A stretch of DNA of 64,000 bases from Clostridia bacterium (GCA_910575725.1 CAJTFE010000018.1:21669-85668), one strand, 5' to 3'. Positions 15,969-25,170 are shown, numbered from the stretch's first letter. Program-made: numbers and translations. Notes: generated from the sequence alone by a model not told the origin.

Positions 15969-16490
15969 TTGAAGGACAGCGAGCTGATAAAGAAAATCAA
16001 ACAGGGCGAGACAGAGCTTCTGGATGTTCTGATTGAAGGGCATTATGATGGAATCTACCGGTTCTGCTATTATAAGACCGGAGACCGGGAGGCGGCCTAT
16101 GACTGTGCGCAGGAGACCTTTTTGCACCTTCTGCGGTATCTGGACACTTATGTGGAGCAGAAGAAGTTCAAAGCATATCTGTACCGGATAGCAGGAAATG
16201 TGTGCACGGACTGGTTCCGGAAAAATTCCGTGCAGTTTGCAGGAGAGGAGCTTCTGGAGACGATTGCAAAGGAGGATGGGGAGCTTAAGAGGCTGGAATT
16301 GTCCGATGAGGTATTCCGGGCCCTTCAAGTTCTTTCGCAGGCACAAAAAGACGTGATCATGCTTCATTTCTTTTATGATTTCAAGCTTCGGGAGATTGCA
16401 CAGATTATCAATGTTCCCATGTCAACGGTTAAATCACGCCTAAAGCAGGGGATGGATAAGCTGAAGGCTTATATGGAGAGATGCATATAA
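15969..16490 (+). CDS. ECF-type RNA polymerase sigma factor
   Basis: A 173-residue sigma-70 family protein. Region 2 is at residues 20-70 (DREAAYDCAQETFLHLLRYL) and region 4 near 115-165 (LSQAQKDVIMLHFFYDFKLREIAQIINVPMSTVKSRL). TTG at 15969 is the only start that keeps region 2 complete, with GGGAGAGG about 8 bases upstream. The next genes are a membrane protein and an ABC exporter, with no classic anti-sigma gene. The membrane protein may serve that role, and the exporter is the likely regulon. Confidence 0.9.
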   Translation: MKDSELIKKIKQGETELLDVLIEGHYDGIYRFCYYKTGDREAAYDCAQETFLHLLRYLDTYVEQKKFKAYLYRIAGNVCTDWFRKNSVQFAGEELLETIAKEDGELKRLELSDEVFRALQVLSQAQKDVIMLHFFYDFKLREIAQIINVPMSTVKSRLKQGMDKLKAYMERCI

Positions 16491-16536
16491 AGAAAAGTAA
16501 CCAGGGCGGATAGAAAAGAATGAAAACAGAAAGGCG

Positions 16537-17328
16537 GTGTCGGAAGGTTTGAACAATAAGGAAATAAATGAAAAACAGATAAAAGAGATTCGTTCTCTTC
16601 TGGAACATGCAAAGCAGCCGGACATAGACGAAGGAAGGAAGCGCAAGACCTTAGAGCTGCTGCAGGCAGAGAGAAAGCGGCTTCATATACGGTCGAAAAA
16701 AACCTACGGACAACGGGTATGGGAACAGATACCTTACATTTCCCCGGCTGCCTGGCTGCTCCAGGGAATTTTGCTTCTGATGATAGGATGGGGATTCTAT
16801 GCAGAGGGGAGAGAAGAGATTCTATTGTATCTGCTGTTCTGTGCGCCGATGGCAGGAGTTGTGGGATTCACGGAGATTATGCGAAGCTACCGGCAGAATA
16901 TGTGGGAGCTGGAGCAGGCATGCCGCTATAATCTGCGTCAGCTTATGGGGATGCGGATGATCATCTTTGGAATTGCCGACACTCTGGCGGCATGCGGCGT
17001 GGCGGTTATGGGATTGGGAGCAGGGGTACAGGCATGGGAGCTGGTATTTTTCTATTTTATCCCTCAGATACTTTCCGATTGCGTGTATTTGTATCTGATG
17101 GCCCGGTTCCGGCGGCGTTTTCAGGGAACCGCCCTGCTTGGCTCGGCGGTGCTTATGGCGTTCTTCTGGATGAAGCTGCTTCAAGGCGTTCCCTATAATA
17201 AGCAGCTGATGCAGAGAATTGCAGAGCCTTTTGCATTGATACTGATACTGTCTGCAAGCGTAGGGCTGCTGGCATGGTGCTGCGCGCGCTTTTTAAAAGG
17301 AATGGAGACAGAGTGCTGCGAAGCTTAG
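16537..17328 (+). CDS. Membrane protein paired with ECF sigma and ABC exporter
   Basis: A 263-residue protein not assigned to a named family. The first 60 residues are a soluble, highly charged helix; after that come about six hydrophobic segments (near residues 70-90, 92-112, 145-165, 170-190, 205-220 and 230-250). The soluble N-terminus plus membrane part and the position right after an ECF sigma gene would suit an anti-sigma or sensor role, but no zinc motif is seen. Start is given as GTG 16537; TTG 16549 is an alternative after CGGAAGG. The stop is followed by a hairpin-rich 303-base gap. Confidence 0.6.
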   Translation: MSEGLNNKEINEKQIKEIRSLLEHAKQPDIDEGRKRKTLELLQAERKRLHIRSKKTYGQRVWEQIPYISPAAWLLQGILLLMIGWGFYAEGREEILLYLLFCAPMAGVVGFTEIMRSYRQNMWELEQACRYNLRQLMGMRMIIFGIADTLAACGVAVMGLGAGVQAWELVFFYFIPQILSDCVYLYLMARFRRRFQGTALLGSAVLMAFFWMKLLQGVPYNKQLMQRIAEPFALILILSASVGLLAWCCARFLKGMETECCEA

Positions 17329-17345
17329 AATTACGGAACTGGAAT

Positions 17346-17505
17346 AGTCCAGATAAGATATTTATTAAAAATTATTTTTGCTGGACGGTAAAGTCGCAAA
17401 GGCGCACGAGAGGAACTTTTATGAGTGTCTTTTCGAATAAAAGTTTCTCTCATTACCAGTGTGTCGAAGCGACTTTACCCTTTAGTGCTGTCGCGCAGCG
17501 ACTTT
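17346..17505. repeat. Nested insertion carrying the GTAAAGTCG hairpin (family C, copy 1)
   Basis: A 160-bp segment interrupts what would otherwise be a normal family A junction: GGAACTGGAAT before it and GAATCAGTAAT after it, leaving GAAT on both sides (17342-17345 and 17506-17509). Inside are GTCCAG/CTGGAC, GGTAAAGTCGC (17387-17397) pairing with GCGACTTTACC (17469-17479) around a second hairpin, and a small hairpin GTCGC-GCA-GCGAC (17490-17502). The last 34 bases recur at 32643-32674. Confidence 0.75.
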
Positions 17506-17510
17506 GAATC

Positions 17511-17614
17511 AGTAATATTCCTCAAAGTGCACAAATCCATTTACAGACACATGCTTTTGTGGCTGGAAAAGGATTTCATACCCGTGTACTTTGAGGAATA
17601 TTACGGAACTGGAA
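17511..17614 (+). repeat. Hairpin element family A, copy 10 (upstream of ABC ATPase)
   Basis: The arms GTAATATTCCTCAAAGT and ACTTTGAGGAATATTAC are an exact 17-bp inverted repeat. The tail GGAACTGGAA runs into TAGGAGG (17615-17621), the ribosome site of the ATPase gene. A second family tail lies at 17329-17345, before the nested insertion. Confidence 0.95.
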
Positions 17615-17631
17615 TAGGAGGATTTTGATAT

Positions 17632-18507
17632 ATGGAACTAAGGTTAGACCGGCTGACAAAACAATATAAGCAGAAGCTGGCGGTAGACAGAATTGATCTG
17701 GAACTAAAATGCGGAGTATACGGGCTCCTGGGAGCAAACGGAGCAGGCAAAACCACCTTAATGCGCATGATCTGCGACATCCAGGAGCCAACCTCCGGCG
17801 AAATATTCTGCAATGGGCAGAACATCCGGGAAATGGGAGAGGAATACCGGGACCGCCTAGGCTATCTCCCCCAGAATTTCGGCTACTATCCGGAATTTAC
17901 CGCCTACAAATTTTTACTGTACATTGCCTCCCTAAAGGGACTGGGAAAAGAGCAGGCAGCCGTCCGGGCTCAGTATCTTCTGGAAATGGTAGGCCTGGCA
18001 GACCAGAAAAAACAGAAAATCAAGACTTTTTCCGGCGGTATGAAGCAGCGTCTGGGAATCGCCCAGGCCATGCTGAACGAACCGGAAATCCTGATTCTAG
18101 ATGAGCCTACGGCAGGCTTAGACCCCAAGGAACGCGTGCGCTTCCGAAACCTTATCAGCTCCTTTTCCAAGGACAAAATAGTACTTCTCTCCACCCATAT
18201 CGTATCGGATGTGGAGTACATCGCCGATGAAATACTGGTTATGAAGGACGGCCGTCTGATCCACAGAGGCGCTCCGGAAGTGGTGACACAGGAAGCAAAA
18301 GGACTAGTATGGGAGTGTAAAGTGGAGTCTAAAGATGCAGAACGCTATATAGAACAATACAATGTGGGGAACCTAAAAAATGTGGGAGATAAGACCACGC
18401 TGCGTATCATCTCTGATACCTGTCCCTGTGAGGGAGCTGTTGAGGCGGAACCGACCTTGGAGGATCTGTATCTTTATTATTTCAGCGAGGAGGGAAAGAG
18501 AATATGA
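17632..18507 (+). CDS. ABC transporter ATP-binding protein (BcrA/CcmA-like)
   Basis: A 291-residue ATPase. Walker A is GANGAGKTT near residue 34, the signature SGGMKQR near 134, Walker B ILILDEPTAGLDP near 155, and the H-loop THIVSD near 187. The C-terminal 75 residues form the extra domain common in BcrA-type drug or bacteriocin exporters. The stop overlaps the permease start by four bases (ATGA). Together with the upstream ECF sigma and membrane protein it forms an envelope-stress export module. CTA and ATA codons are more frequent here than in neighbours. Confidence 0.92.
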   Translation: MELRLDRLTKQYKQKLAVDRIDLELKCGVYGLLGANGAGKTTLMRMICDIQEPTSGEIFCNGQNIREMGEEYRDRLGYLPQNFGYYPEFTAYKFLLYIASLKGLGKEQAAVRAQYLLEMVGLADQKKQKIKTFSGGMKQRLGIAQAMLNEPEILILDEPTAGLDPKERVRFRNLISSFSKDKIVLLSTHIVSDVEYIADEILVMKDGRLIHRGAPEVVTQEAKGLVWECKVESKDAERYIEQYNVGNLKNVGDKTTLRIISDTCPCEGAVEAEPTLEDLYLYYFSEEGKRI

Positions 18508-19589
18508 TGCGTCTGATTCGATTTGAATTTGAAAAAATAGTGAACAAAAAGATTGTGTATGCAGCCATTGCATTTATCCTGATTATGGGCTGTGCCATGT
18601 GCATAGGCAGAGGAGCGGGCGCCCAGATTGTCCGAAAGCCAGACGGCAGCTATCTGGAGGGACGGGAGGCAGTCAGGTACGACAAGGAAATTGCGGCTGA
18701 ATATGAAGGCATACTGACAGAGAAAAAGGTGGAGGAGATTCTAAAGACCTATAGTCCCAATGCAGAGGACGGTTCCTTCTGGGGCATAAATAATATCTAT
18801 AATTCTCTGGTTAGTCATTGGGGAGAAATGGACGGAACCTATGACGGCACGGATGTTTTGTCAGCATTTCCCAATTACCGGGATGACAGGCCCATGGTAT
18901 TGGGGTACAACGAAGGATGGTTAAGCTTTCTGGAAACAGGGGCTTATATGATGATATTTATAGGATGTCTGCTGGTGATAGCGCTGGCGCCGGTGTTTTC
19001 CGAGGAATACACCAGAGGGATGGATGCTCTGATTCTCACATCGCGGCATGGAAAGCGTAAATGCGCCTGGGCTAAAATCATAGCTTCCTATCTCTTTACC
19101 TTCTTGAGTGTGGGCGTCTGGCTCCTGTTTCAGAGCTTTGTCTATTGGAAGGATTTCGGACTTGACGGGAGCGGAGCCAGCGTACAAATCAATAACCATT
19201 TTTTGTTTTTTGATGTTCCGTATTTTTTGACTAATATGGGGGCGGCAGGCTATTGCCTGATACTCTGGATAGGAGGCTCTCTGATCCTGACAGCCCTTGT
19301 GCTGCTTCTCTCCGCACTTTGCAGATCCTCCTTTGCAGCGGTAATTGCGGCCCTGGCCTGTTATGTCCTTCCGTCCACCCTTGGACAGATGGGGGTGCCG
19401 GCGGAGATTTTAAGCCTCAATCCCACCTGGGACTTTCTGATGGAGACACCCTTGATGATTCCAAAGCTTTCCCTTATGGGAGGAGTGCAGGTTTCCTACG
19501 TGTGGGTGACGGCAGCCTTTGGCCTGGGGATGTCAGTGCTATCCTTTGTCCTTTGCCGCAGAATCTTTGCAAAGCATCAGGTAACATGA
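18504..19589 (+). CDS. ABC transporter permease
   Basis: A 361-residue membrane protein with a first helix at residues 15-35, a long extracytoplasmic stretch (about 36-135) and five or six helices after that, the layout of ABC-2 type permeases with a large first loop. It overlaps the ATPase gene by ATGA, so the two are translationally coupled. The substrate is unknown; the ECF sigma upstream suggests an envelope-active compound or lipid. Confidence 0.82.
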   Translation: MMRLIRFEFEKIVNKKIVYAAIAFILIMGCAMCIGRGAGAQIVRKPDGSYLEGREAVRYDKEIAAEYEGILTEKKVEEILKTYSPNAEDGSFWGINNIYNSLVSHWGEMDGTYDGTDVLSAFPNYRDDRPMVLGYNEGWLSFLETGAYMMIFIGCLLVIALAPVFSEEYTRGMDALILTSRHGKRKCAWAKIIASYLFTFLSVGVWLLFQSFVYWKDFGLDGSGASVQINNHFLFFDVPYFLTNMGAAGYCLILWIGGSLILTALVLLLSALCRSSFAAVIAALACYVLPSTLGQMGVPAEILSLNPTWDFLMETPLMIPKLSLMGGVQVSYVWVTAAFGLGMSVLSFVLCRRIFAKHQVT

Positions 19590-19960
19590 AATAATTTCAC
19601 TGATTCACGGTCAAAAACCGTTCATTGAAGCCGCTTTTGGATTTTCTATTGATTTGCTGTTTTTTTGTGTTATGATATAAAAAACGTATCACAGTTGTGA
19701 TTTTGTTACTGGTCACAGAGTGAACAGTAACTGATTTTCATCATTTTCAAAAACAGAATAGAGGCATAGTTGACTTTCCTTCGCATTTTTCATACAATCT
19801 GTATGAGGGTGCAAGCTGCTAAATATCTTCTTGAGCCAGGAGAGGGGAATAGCACGTTCCCCCTCTCTATATGGCTGAAAGCCCAGCGCATTCAAAGAGA
19901 TGTGCTGCCGCATCCGCCTGGAGACAGATTTCGAAAAGTAACAAAGGAGGAATGAAGACT
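19590..19960. other. Intergenic region upstream of the PucR-type regulator
   Basis: No gene is seen in this 371-base stretch. It holds a promoter (19649-19676), an inverted repeat GTTACTG...CAGTAAC (about 19705-19732) and a hairpin GAGGGGAA...TTCCCCCTC (about 19842-19866). The leader of some 280 bases is long for a regulator gene. Confidence 0.6.
19649..19676 (+). promoter_or_regulatory. Promoter of the PucR-type regulator
   Basis: TTGATT (19649-19654), a 16-base spacer and TATGAT (19671-19676). Confidence 0.55.
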
Positions 19961-21481
19961 ATGAAGCTCAGTACCTCAATTCTGGCCCACAAGCTTAAGT
20001 CAAAATTTACACTTCAGAATAAGAAGGCTCTCTCTGACGAACTGCACTTAGAGCAGGTTTTATTTTTCTGCGACGGAGACGGTATGCAGAACCATAAAAT
20101 CTATATCTGCTCCCAGGAGCAGGTGTCCGAGCAGGATTTGATTGTGCCGGAAGAGGCCGTGCTGTTCTGCATCGGAAAGGTGCGTACCCGGAATACGGGA
20201 AGGAACGGGCAGGTCTTTCAGCTTGTGGATGATACCTCCCCCTTTGTGCTTTTTAATGAGATTCAGCGGCTGTTTGAATACTACAGCCAGTGGGACGAAC
20301 GGCTCTATGAGCTTGCCAACCAGGAGGGAAGCATCCAGGAAATGCTGGACGAAAGCTTCCGGGTATTTCATAATCCGGTGATAGTCAATTCTGCGGATTA
20401 CTTTGTCATCGGCTATTCTAGTATCATTGACACTCGTTCGGATCTGTCCGGCCTGGTGGATCCGGACGCTATTTTTGAGTATAGCGGCGAATACCGCAAT
20501 ACGGAACAGCAGCAGAATCTGATGAAAAAGAAGGGGTCTTATTTTTTCCCGGACTATATTACAGGGGCCAGGAGCCTCTGTGTGAATATTTTTGAGCATG
20601 ATCGGTTTACCTACCGGGTGACCATGGTGGAGAGCTTAAGCCGTTTTGAAGCCTACGACGGGGCTCTTTTAGAGCATCTGACAGAGTACATAAGGCTGGC
20701 GCTGTCCAAGCAGATGACCCTGCAGACGGATATGGGCTATCGTCTTGACCGCATTCTTTCCGACATTCTGCTGAACCCAGACCAGGACGGGGAAGTGATC
20801 CGGCAGTGGTTCTCGGAATTTGGCTGGCTTCCGCAGCACCGGTATTTCTGTATCAATTTGAAGGTGGCAGCCTTGGATCTGGAAAATATGACGGTGCGCT
20901 TTATCTGCAGCCACATTGAAAATATGCTGGGCCACTCCTGCGCCTTCCAGTATGAAAATAATATTGCCATTTTTGTAAATCTCACCCGGTTTGGGGGCAG
21001 TTCGGAGGATGCCATGGAAAAAATCGTTTATTTCCTCCGGGACAGTTTTTTGAAAGCAGGCTTAAGCAATGAATTTGTAGGATTCGAGACCTTGTACCAC
21101 CATTACAGGCAGGCAGCGGTGGCTCTGGAGGTGGGAAGCAGAAGAGCGCCTTTCCGGTGGATTCACCGGTTTGACGAGATTGCCCTTGATTACCTTCTGG
21201 AGGAGAGCAGGGGGGAACTGCCGCCGGAGCTGGTGTGTTCCAGGAAGATTCTTAAGCTGCGTTCTTTTGACGAGCAGCACAATACCGACTACTACAATAC
21301 CTTAAAGCTCTATGTAAAAAATCATCTCAATGCAGTGCAGACGGCAAAGCAGCTCTACATTCACAGGAGTACCTTTCTTTACCGGATGGAGAAGATCAAG
21401 GAGCTGATCCGTATGGACTTGGATGATTACGATACGCTGCTTTATGTGATGATTACCTTCCGGATGATGGAGCTGGAGTAA
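19961..21481 (+). CDS. PucR/CdaR-family transcriptional regulator
   Basis: A 506-residue protein. The C-terminal 60 residues carry the PucR-type HTH (LKLYVKNHLNAVQTAKQLYIHRSTFLYRMEKI), preceded by a GGDEF-like central region as in CdaR. The N-terminal 130 residues are a ligand-sensing part of unknown type. Start ATG 19961 is chosen because AAAGGAGG at 19943-19950 gives a 10-base spacing; an ATG at 19952 is too close. No obvious target operon adjoins it: the next gene is spoIVA, which has its own control region. Confidence 0.8.
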   Translation: MKLSTSILAHKLKSKFTLQNKKALSDELHLEQVLFFCDGDGMQNHKIYICSQEQVSEQDLIVPEEAVLFCIGKVRTRNTGRNGQVFQLVDDTSPFVLFNEIQRLFEYYSQWDERLYELANQEGSIQEMLDESFRVFHNPVIVNSADYFVIGYSSIIDTRSDLSGLVDPDAIFEYSGEYRNTEQQQNLMKKKGSYFFPDYITGARSLCVNIFEHDRFTYRVTMVESLSRFEAYDGALLEHLTEYIRLALSKQMTLQTDMGYRLDRILSDILLNPDQDGEVIRQWFSEFGWLPQHRYFCINLKVAALDLENMTVRFICSHIENMLGHSCAFQYENNIAIFVNLTRFGGSSEDAMEKIVYFLRDSFLKAGLSNEFVGFETLYHHYRQAAVALEVGSRRAPFRWIHRFDEIALDYLLEESRGELPPELVCSRKILKLRSFDEQHNTDYYNTLKLYVKNHLNAVQTAKQLYIHRSTFLYRMEKIKELIRMDLDDYDTLLYVMITFRMMELE

Positions 21482-21531
21482 AAGAAAGTGGAAATTCGGT
21501 TGTTTCCGATTCCTTAAGGTATATAAACAAC

Positions 21532-21569
21532 CCCCTTCACATATATTGTAAAAGCATATATGGAAGGGG
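21532..21569 (+). promoter_or_regulatory. Hairpin over the spoIVA ribosome site, with a sigma-E-like promoter
   Basis: CCCCTTCACATATAT pairs with ATATATGGAAGGGG, burying the ribosome site GGAAGGGG (21562-21569). A sigma-E-like pair can be read as GTATAT (21519-21524) and CATATATT (21540-21547), 15 bases apart. A transcript from it would start inside the hairpin loop and lack the left arm. Confidence 0.45.
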
Positions 21570-21576
21570 TATTGTT

Positions 21577-23058
21577 ATGGATAAAAGTTCCGAATATAAC
21601 TTGTATAAAGACATACAGACCCGGACAGGCGGCGAGATTTATCTGGGCGTGGTAGGGCCGGTCCGCACCGGAAAATCTACCTTTATCAAACGGTTTATGG
21701 ATCTGTGCGTGCTTCCGGGCATTGAGGATGAAAATGCAAGAACAAGGGCCAGAGATGAACTGCCCCAGTCGGCGGCAGGAAAGACGATTATGACGACAGA
21801 GCCCAAATTCATCCCTAAGGAGGCCGTAGAGGTACGGATTTCCGGCGATGTTGCGGTGAAGGTACGGATGATTGACTGCGTGGGCTTTATGGTGCCTGGA
21901 TCTGAGGGTCATATGGAGGACGACGCAGAGCGGATGGTCAAGACGCCCTGGTTCGATTATGAGGTGCCCTTTACCCAGGCGGCAGAGCTGGGGACAAAAA
22001 AGGTAATTACGGATCATTCCACCATCGGAATCGTAGTGACCTGCGACGGTTCCTTTGGGGATATTCCCAGGGACAACTACATAGAACCAGAGGAGCGGAC
22101 GGTAGGGGAGCTTAAAAAGCTTGGAAAGCCTTTCGTCATCCTCTTAAATTCCGAGAAGCCCTACAGCGACGCCGTTTCCGGCATGGCAGCCAAGATGGAG
22201 GAGAAATACGGCGTTTCCGTGCTGCCGGTGAACTGCGAGCAGCTCCGTAAGGAGGATGTCACCCGGATACTGGAGCAGATTCTCTACGAATTCCCTCTGG
22301 CTAAAGTGGAATGCTATGTACCGAAATGGGTAGAAATGCTGCCTATGGAGCACCGCATCAAGCAGGATGTGATTGCAAAGCTTAAGGATCTGGCAGGGAA
22401 GCTCAACACCATCCGGGATGTAACACCGGAAAACCTTTGGATGGAGAGCGAATTCATTGATCGGATGAAGCTGGATCAGATTCACATGGACAGCGGAACC
22501 GCCCGGGTAAATCTGGAGATTGACGATCGCTACTATTATGAGCTTTTAAGCGAGCTGACCGGAAGCGAAATTCTGGGCGAATACGAGCTGATGTCCTTGA
22601 TCCGCGAGCTCTCCAGGATGAAAAAGGAATACGAAAAAGTAGCCACCGCTATCACCTCCGTGCGGCAGAAGGGCTACGGCGTCGTGATGCCGGATCAGGA
22701 GGAAATCACCTTAGAAGAGCCAGAGCTTATACATCAAGGGAACAAATTCGGCGTCAAAATCCGATCCATTGCGCCAAGCATCCATCTAATCCGTGCAAAC
22801 ATCGAGACAGAAATCGCACCAATCGTAGGAAGCGAAGATCAGGCCAAAGATCTCATTACATATCTAAAAGACAGCAGCGGAGAAAACGAGAGCATCTGGA
22901 GCACAAATATCTTCGGAAAATCAGTAGAAGAGCTGGTAGAAGACGGAATCCGCGGAAAGATCTATCAAATAGGCGACGAAAGCCAAGTAAAACTACAAGA
23001 GACAATGCAAAAAATAGTAAACGACAGCAACGGCGGGCTAGTTTGCATTATTATCTAG
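21577..23058 (+). CDS. spoIVA: Stage IV sporulation protein A
   Basis: A 493-residue ATPase that polymerises on the forespore outer membrane and anchors the spore coat; made in the mother cell under sigma E. The P-loop is GPVRTGKSTF near residue 27, with the TRAFAC-like DCVGFMVPG following at about 107. Length and end (GGLVCIII) agree with the family. Its presence marks the organism as a spore former. The last 350 bases use many A-ending codons, unlike the first part. A stable hairpin covers the ribosome site. A very long terminator stem begins 13 bases after the stop. Confidence 0.97.
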   Translation: MDKSSEYNLYKDIQTRTGGEIYLGVVGPVRTGKSTFIKRFMDLCVLPGIEDENARTRARDELPQSAAGKTIMTTEPKFIPKEAVEVRISGDVAVKVRMIDCVGFMVPGSEGHMEDDAERMVKTPWFDYEVPFTQAAELGTKKVITDHSTIGIVVTCDGSFGDIPRDNYIEPEERTVGELKKLGKPFVILLNSEKPYSDAVSGMAAKMEEKYGVSVLPVNCEQLRKEDVTRILEQILYEFPLAKVECYVPKWVEMLPMEHRIKQDVIAKLKDLAGKLNTIRDVTPENLWMESEFIDRMKLDQIHMDSGTARVNLEIDDRYYYELLSELTGSEILGEYELMSLIRELSRMKKEYEKVATAITSVRQKGYGVVMPDQEEITLEEPELIHQGNKFGVKIRSIAPSIHLIRANIETEIAPIVGSEDQAKDLITYLKDSSGENESIWSTNIFGKSVEELVEDGIRGKIYQIGDESQVKLQETMQKIVNDSNGGLVCIII

Positions 23059-23071
23059 CTACAAGCCGGGC

Positions 23072-23136
23072 ACAAAAGGAAAAGCAAGAGCCGAATGGGG
23101 TGCTGGCACACCAGGCGGCTCTTGCTTTTCCTTTTG
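23072..23136 (+). terminator. Perfect 22-bp stem terminator after spoIVA
   Basis: A 22-base arm at 23072-23093 is exactly complementary to 23115-23136, with an inner CTGG/CCAG hairpin. Two more hairpins follow: GCGGC-GCCA-GCCGC (23140-23153) and GGAAAGC-CTTC-GGCTTTCC (23161-23179). Confidence 0.8.
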
Positions 23137-23179
23137 TATGCGGCGCCAGCCGCAAACCGAGGAAAGCCTTCGGCTTTCC

Positions 23180-23461
23180 GAGGTGCCCGGCGACCGGAGC
23201 CAACCCCCAAAAAAATAAATCTCCACAATTGTGTTTCAAACAAAAGCAGCTTATAATAATAAAAAAACAACCATATCCTCCCCTGCACAAACCAATTCCC
23301 AAAAGCACGCATCAGGAAAACGAGCAGAACAGCAATAGAAAGGAACATATATTACACGGGACGAAATGACACCGTCTATGAGGGGACGGGCTGTGTGAGA
23401 TGGATTCTGAGCATTGTACAGCAATAAATTCCTTATTTTATAAAACAGAGGTGACAAAGCA
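23180..23461. other. AT-rich intergenic region upstream of the response regulator
   Basis: No gene is seen. A weak promoter could be TTGTAC (23414-23419) with TTATAA (23438-23443), 18 bases apart, close to the regulator start. Confidence 0.4.
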
Positions 23462-24151
23462 ATGGCGAAAATATTAGTGGTAGAGGATGACCTGCCCTTA
23501 AGCACCGGGCTGTGCTTCGAATTGGATACAAGCGGCTATCTGACCGTGGCCGCTTATAACTGTCAGAAGGCCTTAAAGCTTATAAAAATCGATCATTTCG
23601 ATCTGGCAATCCTGGATATCAACCTTCCCGACGGCGACGGCTTTGAACTTTGCCGGGAAATAAAAAAGGAACAGCCGCAGCTTCCGGTGCTCTTTCTGAC
23701 TGCCAAGGATCTGGAACAGGATGTATTAAAGGGCTTTGATCTGGGCGCAGACGACTATGTCACCAAGCCCTTTCATATGCAGATCCTAAAGCGCCGTGTG
23801 GAGGTTGCGCTGCGCCGGGGAGCCGGGAATGCCAAGGCTTTGGAGGAAGGATATGACGATGGATTTCTGCGCCTGGATTTTCGTACCCTTACGGCTGTCC
23901 GGAACGGGGAGCAGCAGCCGATGACGCCCAACGAATATAAGCTGCTTAAGATTCTGACCGCCCACGCCGGCAATCTGGTAACGCGTCAAATCCTGTTGGA
24001 AAAGCTGTGGGACTGCGACGGAAACTATGTTGACGACCATACGCTGACCGTGACTATGAACCGGCTGCGGGCAAAGATTGAGGACGTGAGCCATTCTTAT
24101 ATCCGGACGGTACGGGGGATGGGCTATATCTGGACAGGGGAAAAGCTATGA
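23462..24151 (+). CDS. OmpR-family response regulator
   Basis: A 229-residue two-component regulator: receiver domain at 1-120 with the phospho-Asp in LDINLPDGDG (about D52) and Lys in TKPF near 103, and a winged-helix DNA-binding domain in the last 95 residues (NEYKLLKILTAHAG...TVRGMGYIW). It overlaps the kinase gene by four bases and is followed by an ABC export set, the arrangement of peptide-sensing BceR/VncR-like systems. Confidence 0.93.
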   Translation: MAKILVVEDDLPLSTGLCFELDTSGYLTVAAYNCQKALKLIKIDHFDLAILDINLPDGDGFELCREIKKEQPQLPVLFLTAKDLEQDVLKGFDLGADDYVTKPFHMQILKRRVEVALRRGAGNAKALEEGYDDGFLRLDFRTLTAVRNGEQQPMTPNEYKLLKILTAHAGNLVTRQILLEKLWDCDGNYVDDHTLTVTMNRLRAKIEDVSHSYIRTVRGMGYIWTGEKL

Positions 24152-25170
24152 GGAGGCTTGGGCTTAAGTGTATACCAGCGAATGTCCTGTTGTCGATTAC
24201 AGCCCTTCTGCTTATTTTTGCAGGAGTGCTGTGGGATTATCTGCCCTATTTCGTAATACAGATGATGCTTCCGGTGTCCGGCGCTTTGGTTCTGCTTCTG
24301 ACAGTCCAATGGAGCAGGAGCCAGAGACAGCAGGAAGCTGAGTTTGCAAATGATATCTGTGAGACGGTGGATGCTCTTATGGACGGACGCGAGACAAAAT
24401 GCTTTCAGCCCTATGAAGATTCAGAGGCTTCCAAGGTACAGGGGAAGCTTTTGCAGTATTATGACCTTATGCAGGAGGGGCAAAGGCAGAGCGAGCAGGA
24501 TAAACAGACGATCCAGGAGCTGGTCAGTGATATTTCCCACCAGGTGAAAACACCTGTTGCGAATATCCGCATGTTTACGGGGATTTTGCAGGAACATTCG
24601 CTGTCCTGTGAAAAGCAGGCGGAATTTCTTGCTACAATGGCTGCTCAGGTTGATAAACTAGATTTTCTTATGCAGTCCCTGATTAAAATGTCCCGTCTGG
24701 AGACAGGGACATTTGCCATACATATGGAAGAAGGCAGCTTATACAATACCATTGCGGAGGCGGTGAACAGTGTCTGGGCCAAGGCGGATCAGAAGCATAT
24801 CCGCATGGAAGTGGAATGTGACAGCCAGATAAGAGTTAAGCATGACGCAAAATGGACGTCGGAGGCTCTTGGGAATATTCTGGATAATGCCGTAAAGTAT
24901 ACGCCGGAGGGCGGATCGGTTTGCGTGCGTGTCCGTCCATGGCATTTTTATACCCGGATTGATATAGAGGATACGGGGATTGGAATTGCGAAGGAGCACT
25001 ACCATGACGTGTTCCGGCGGTTTTACCGGGGCGGGGAGAAGGCTTCTTCGGAAGGCGTCGGGCTTGGACTTTACCTGGCCAGAGGGATTATTATGCGGCA
25101 GATGGGATATATCAGTGTGAAATCGGAGGCTGGGAAGGGGACTGTGTTTTCGGTGTTTCTGCTGAACTGA
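24148..25170 (+). CDS. Sensor histidine kinase
   Basis: A 340-residue membrane kinase. Two hydrophobic helices (about residues 8-28 and 31-53) are separated by almost no outer loop, as in intramembrane-sensing kinases. The phospho-His box is SDISHQVKTPVAN near residue 130, the N box is ALGNILDNAVKYTPEGG near 245, and G boxes GIGIAKEH and GVGLGLYLARG follow. It partners the regulator upstream; the ABC proteins downstream are likely both target and co-sensor. Confidence 0.93.
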   Translation: MRRLGLKCIPANVLLSITALLLIFAGVLWDYLPYFVIQMMLPVSGALVLLLTVQWSRSQRQQEAEFANDICETVDALMDGRETKCFQPYEDSEASKVQGKLLQYYDLMQEGQRQSEQDKQTIQELVSDISHQVKTPVANIRMFTGILQEHSLSCEKQAEFLATMAAQVDKLDFLMQSLIKMSRLETGTFAIHMEEGSLYNTIAEAVNSVWAKADQKHIRMEVECDSQIRVKHDAKWTSEALGNILDNAVKYTPEGGSVCVRVRPWHFYTRIDIEDTGIGIAKEHYHDVFRRFYRGGEKASSEGVGLGLYLARGIIMRQMGYISVKSEAGKGTVFSVFLLN

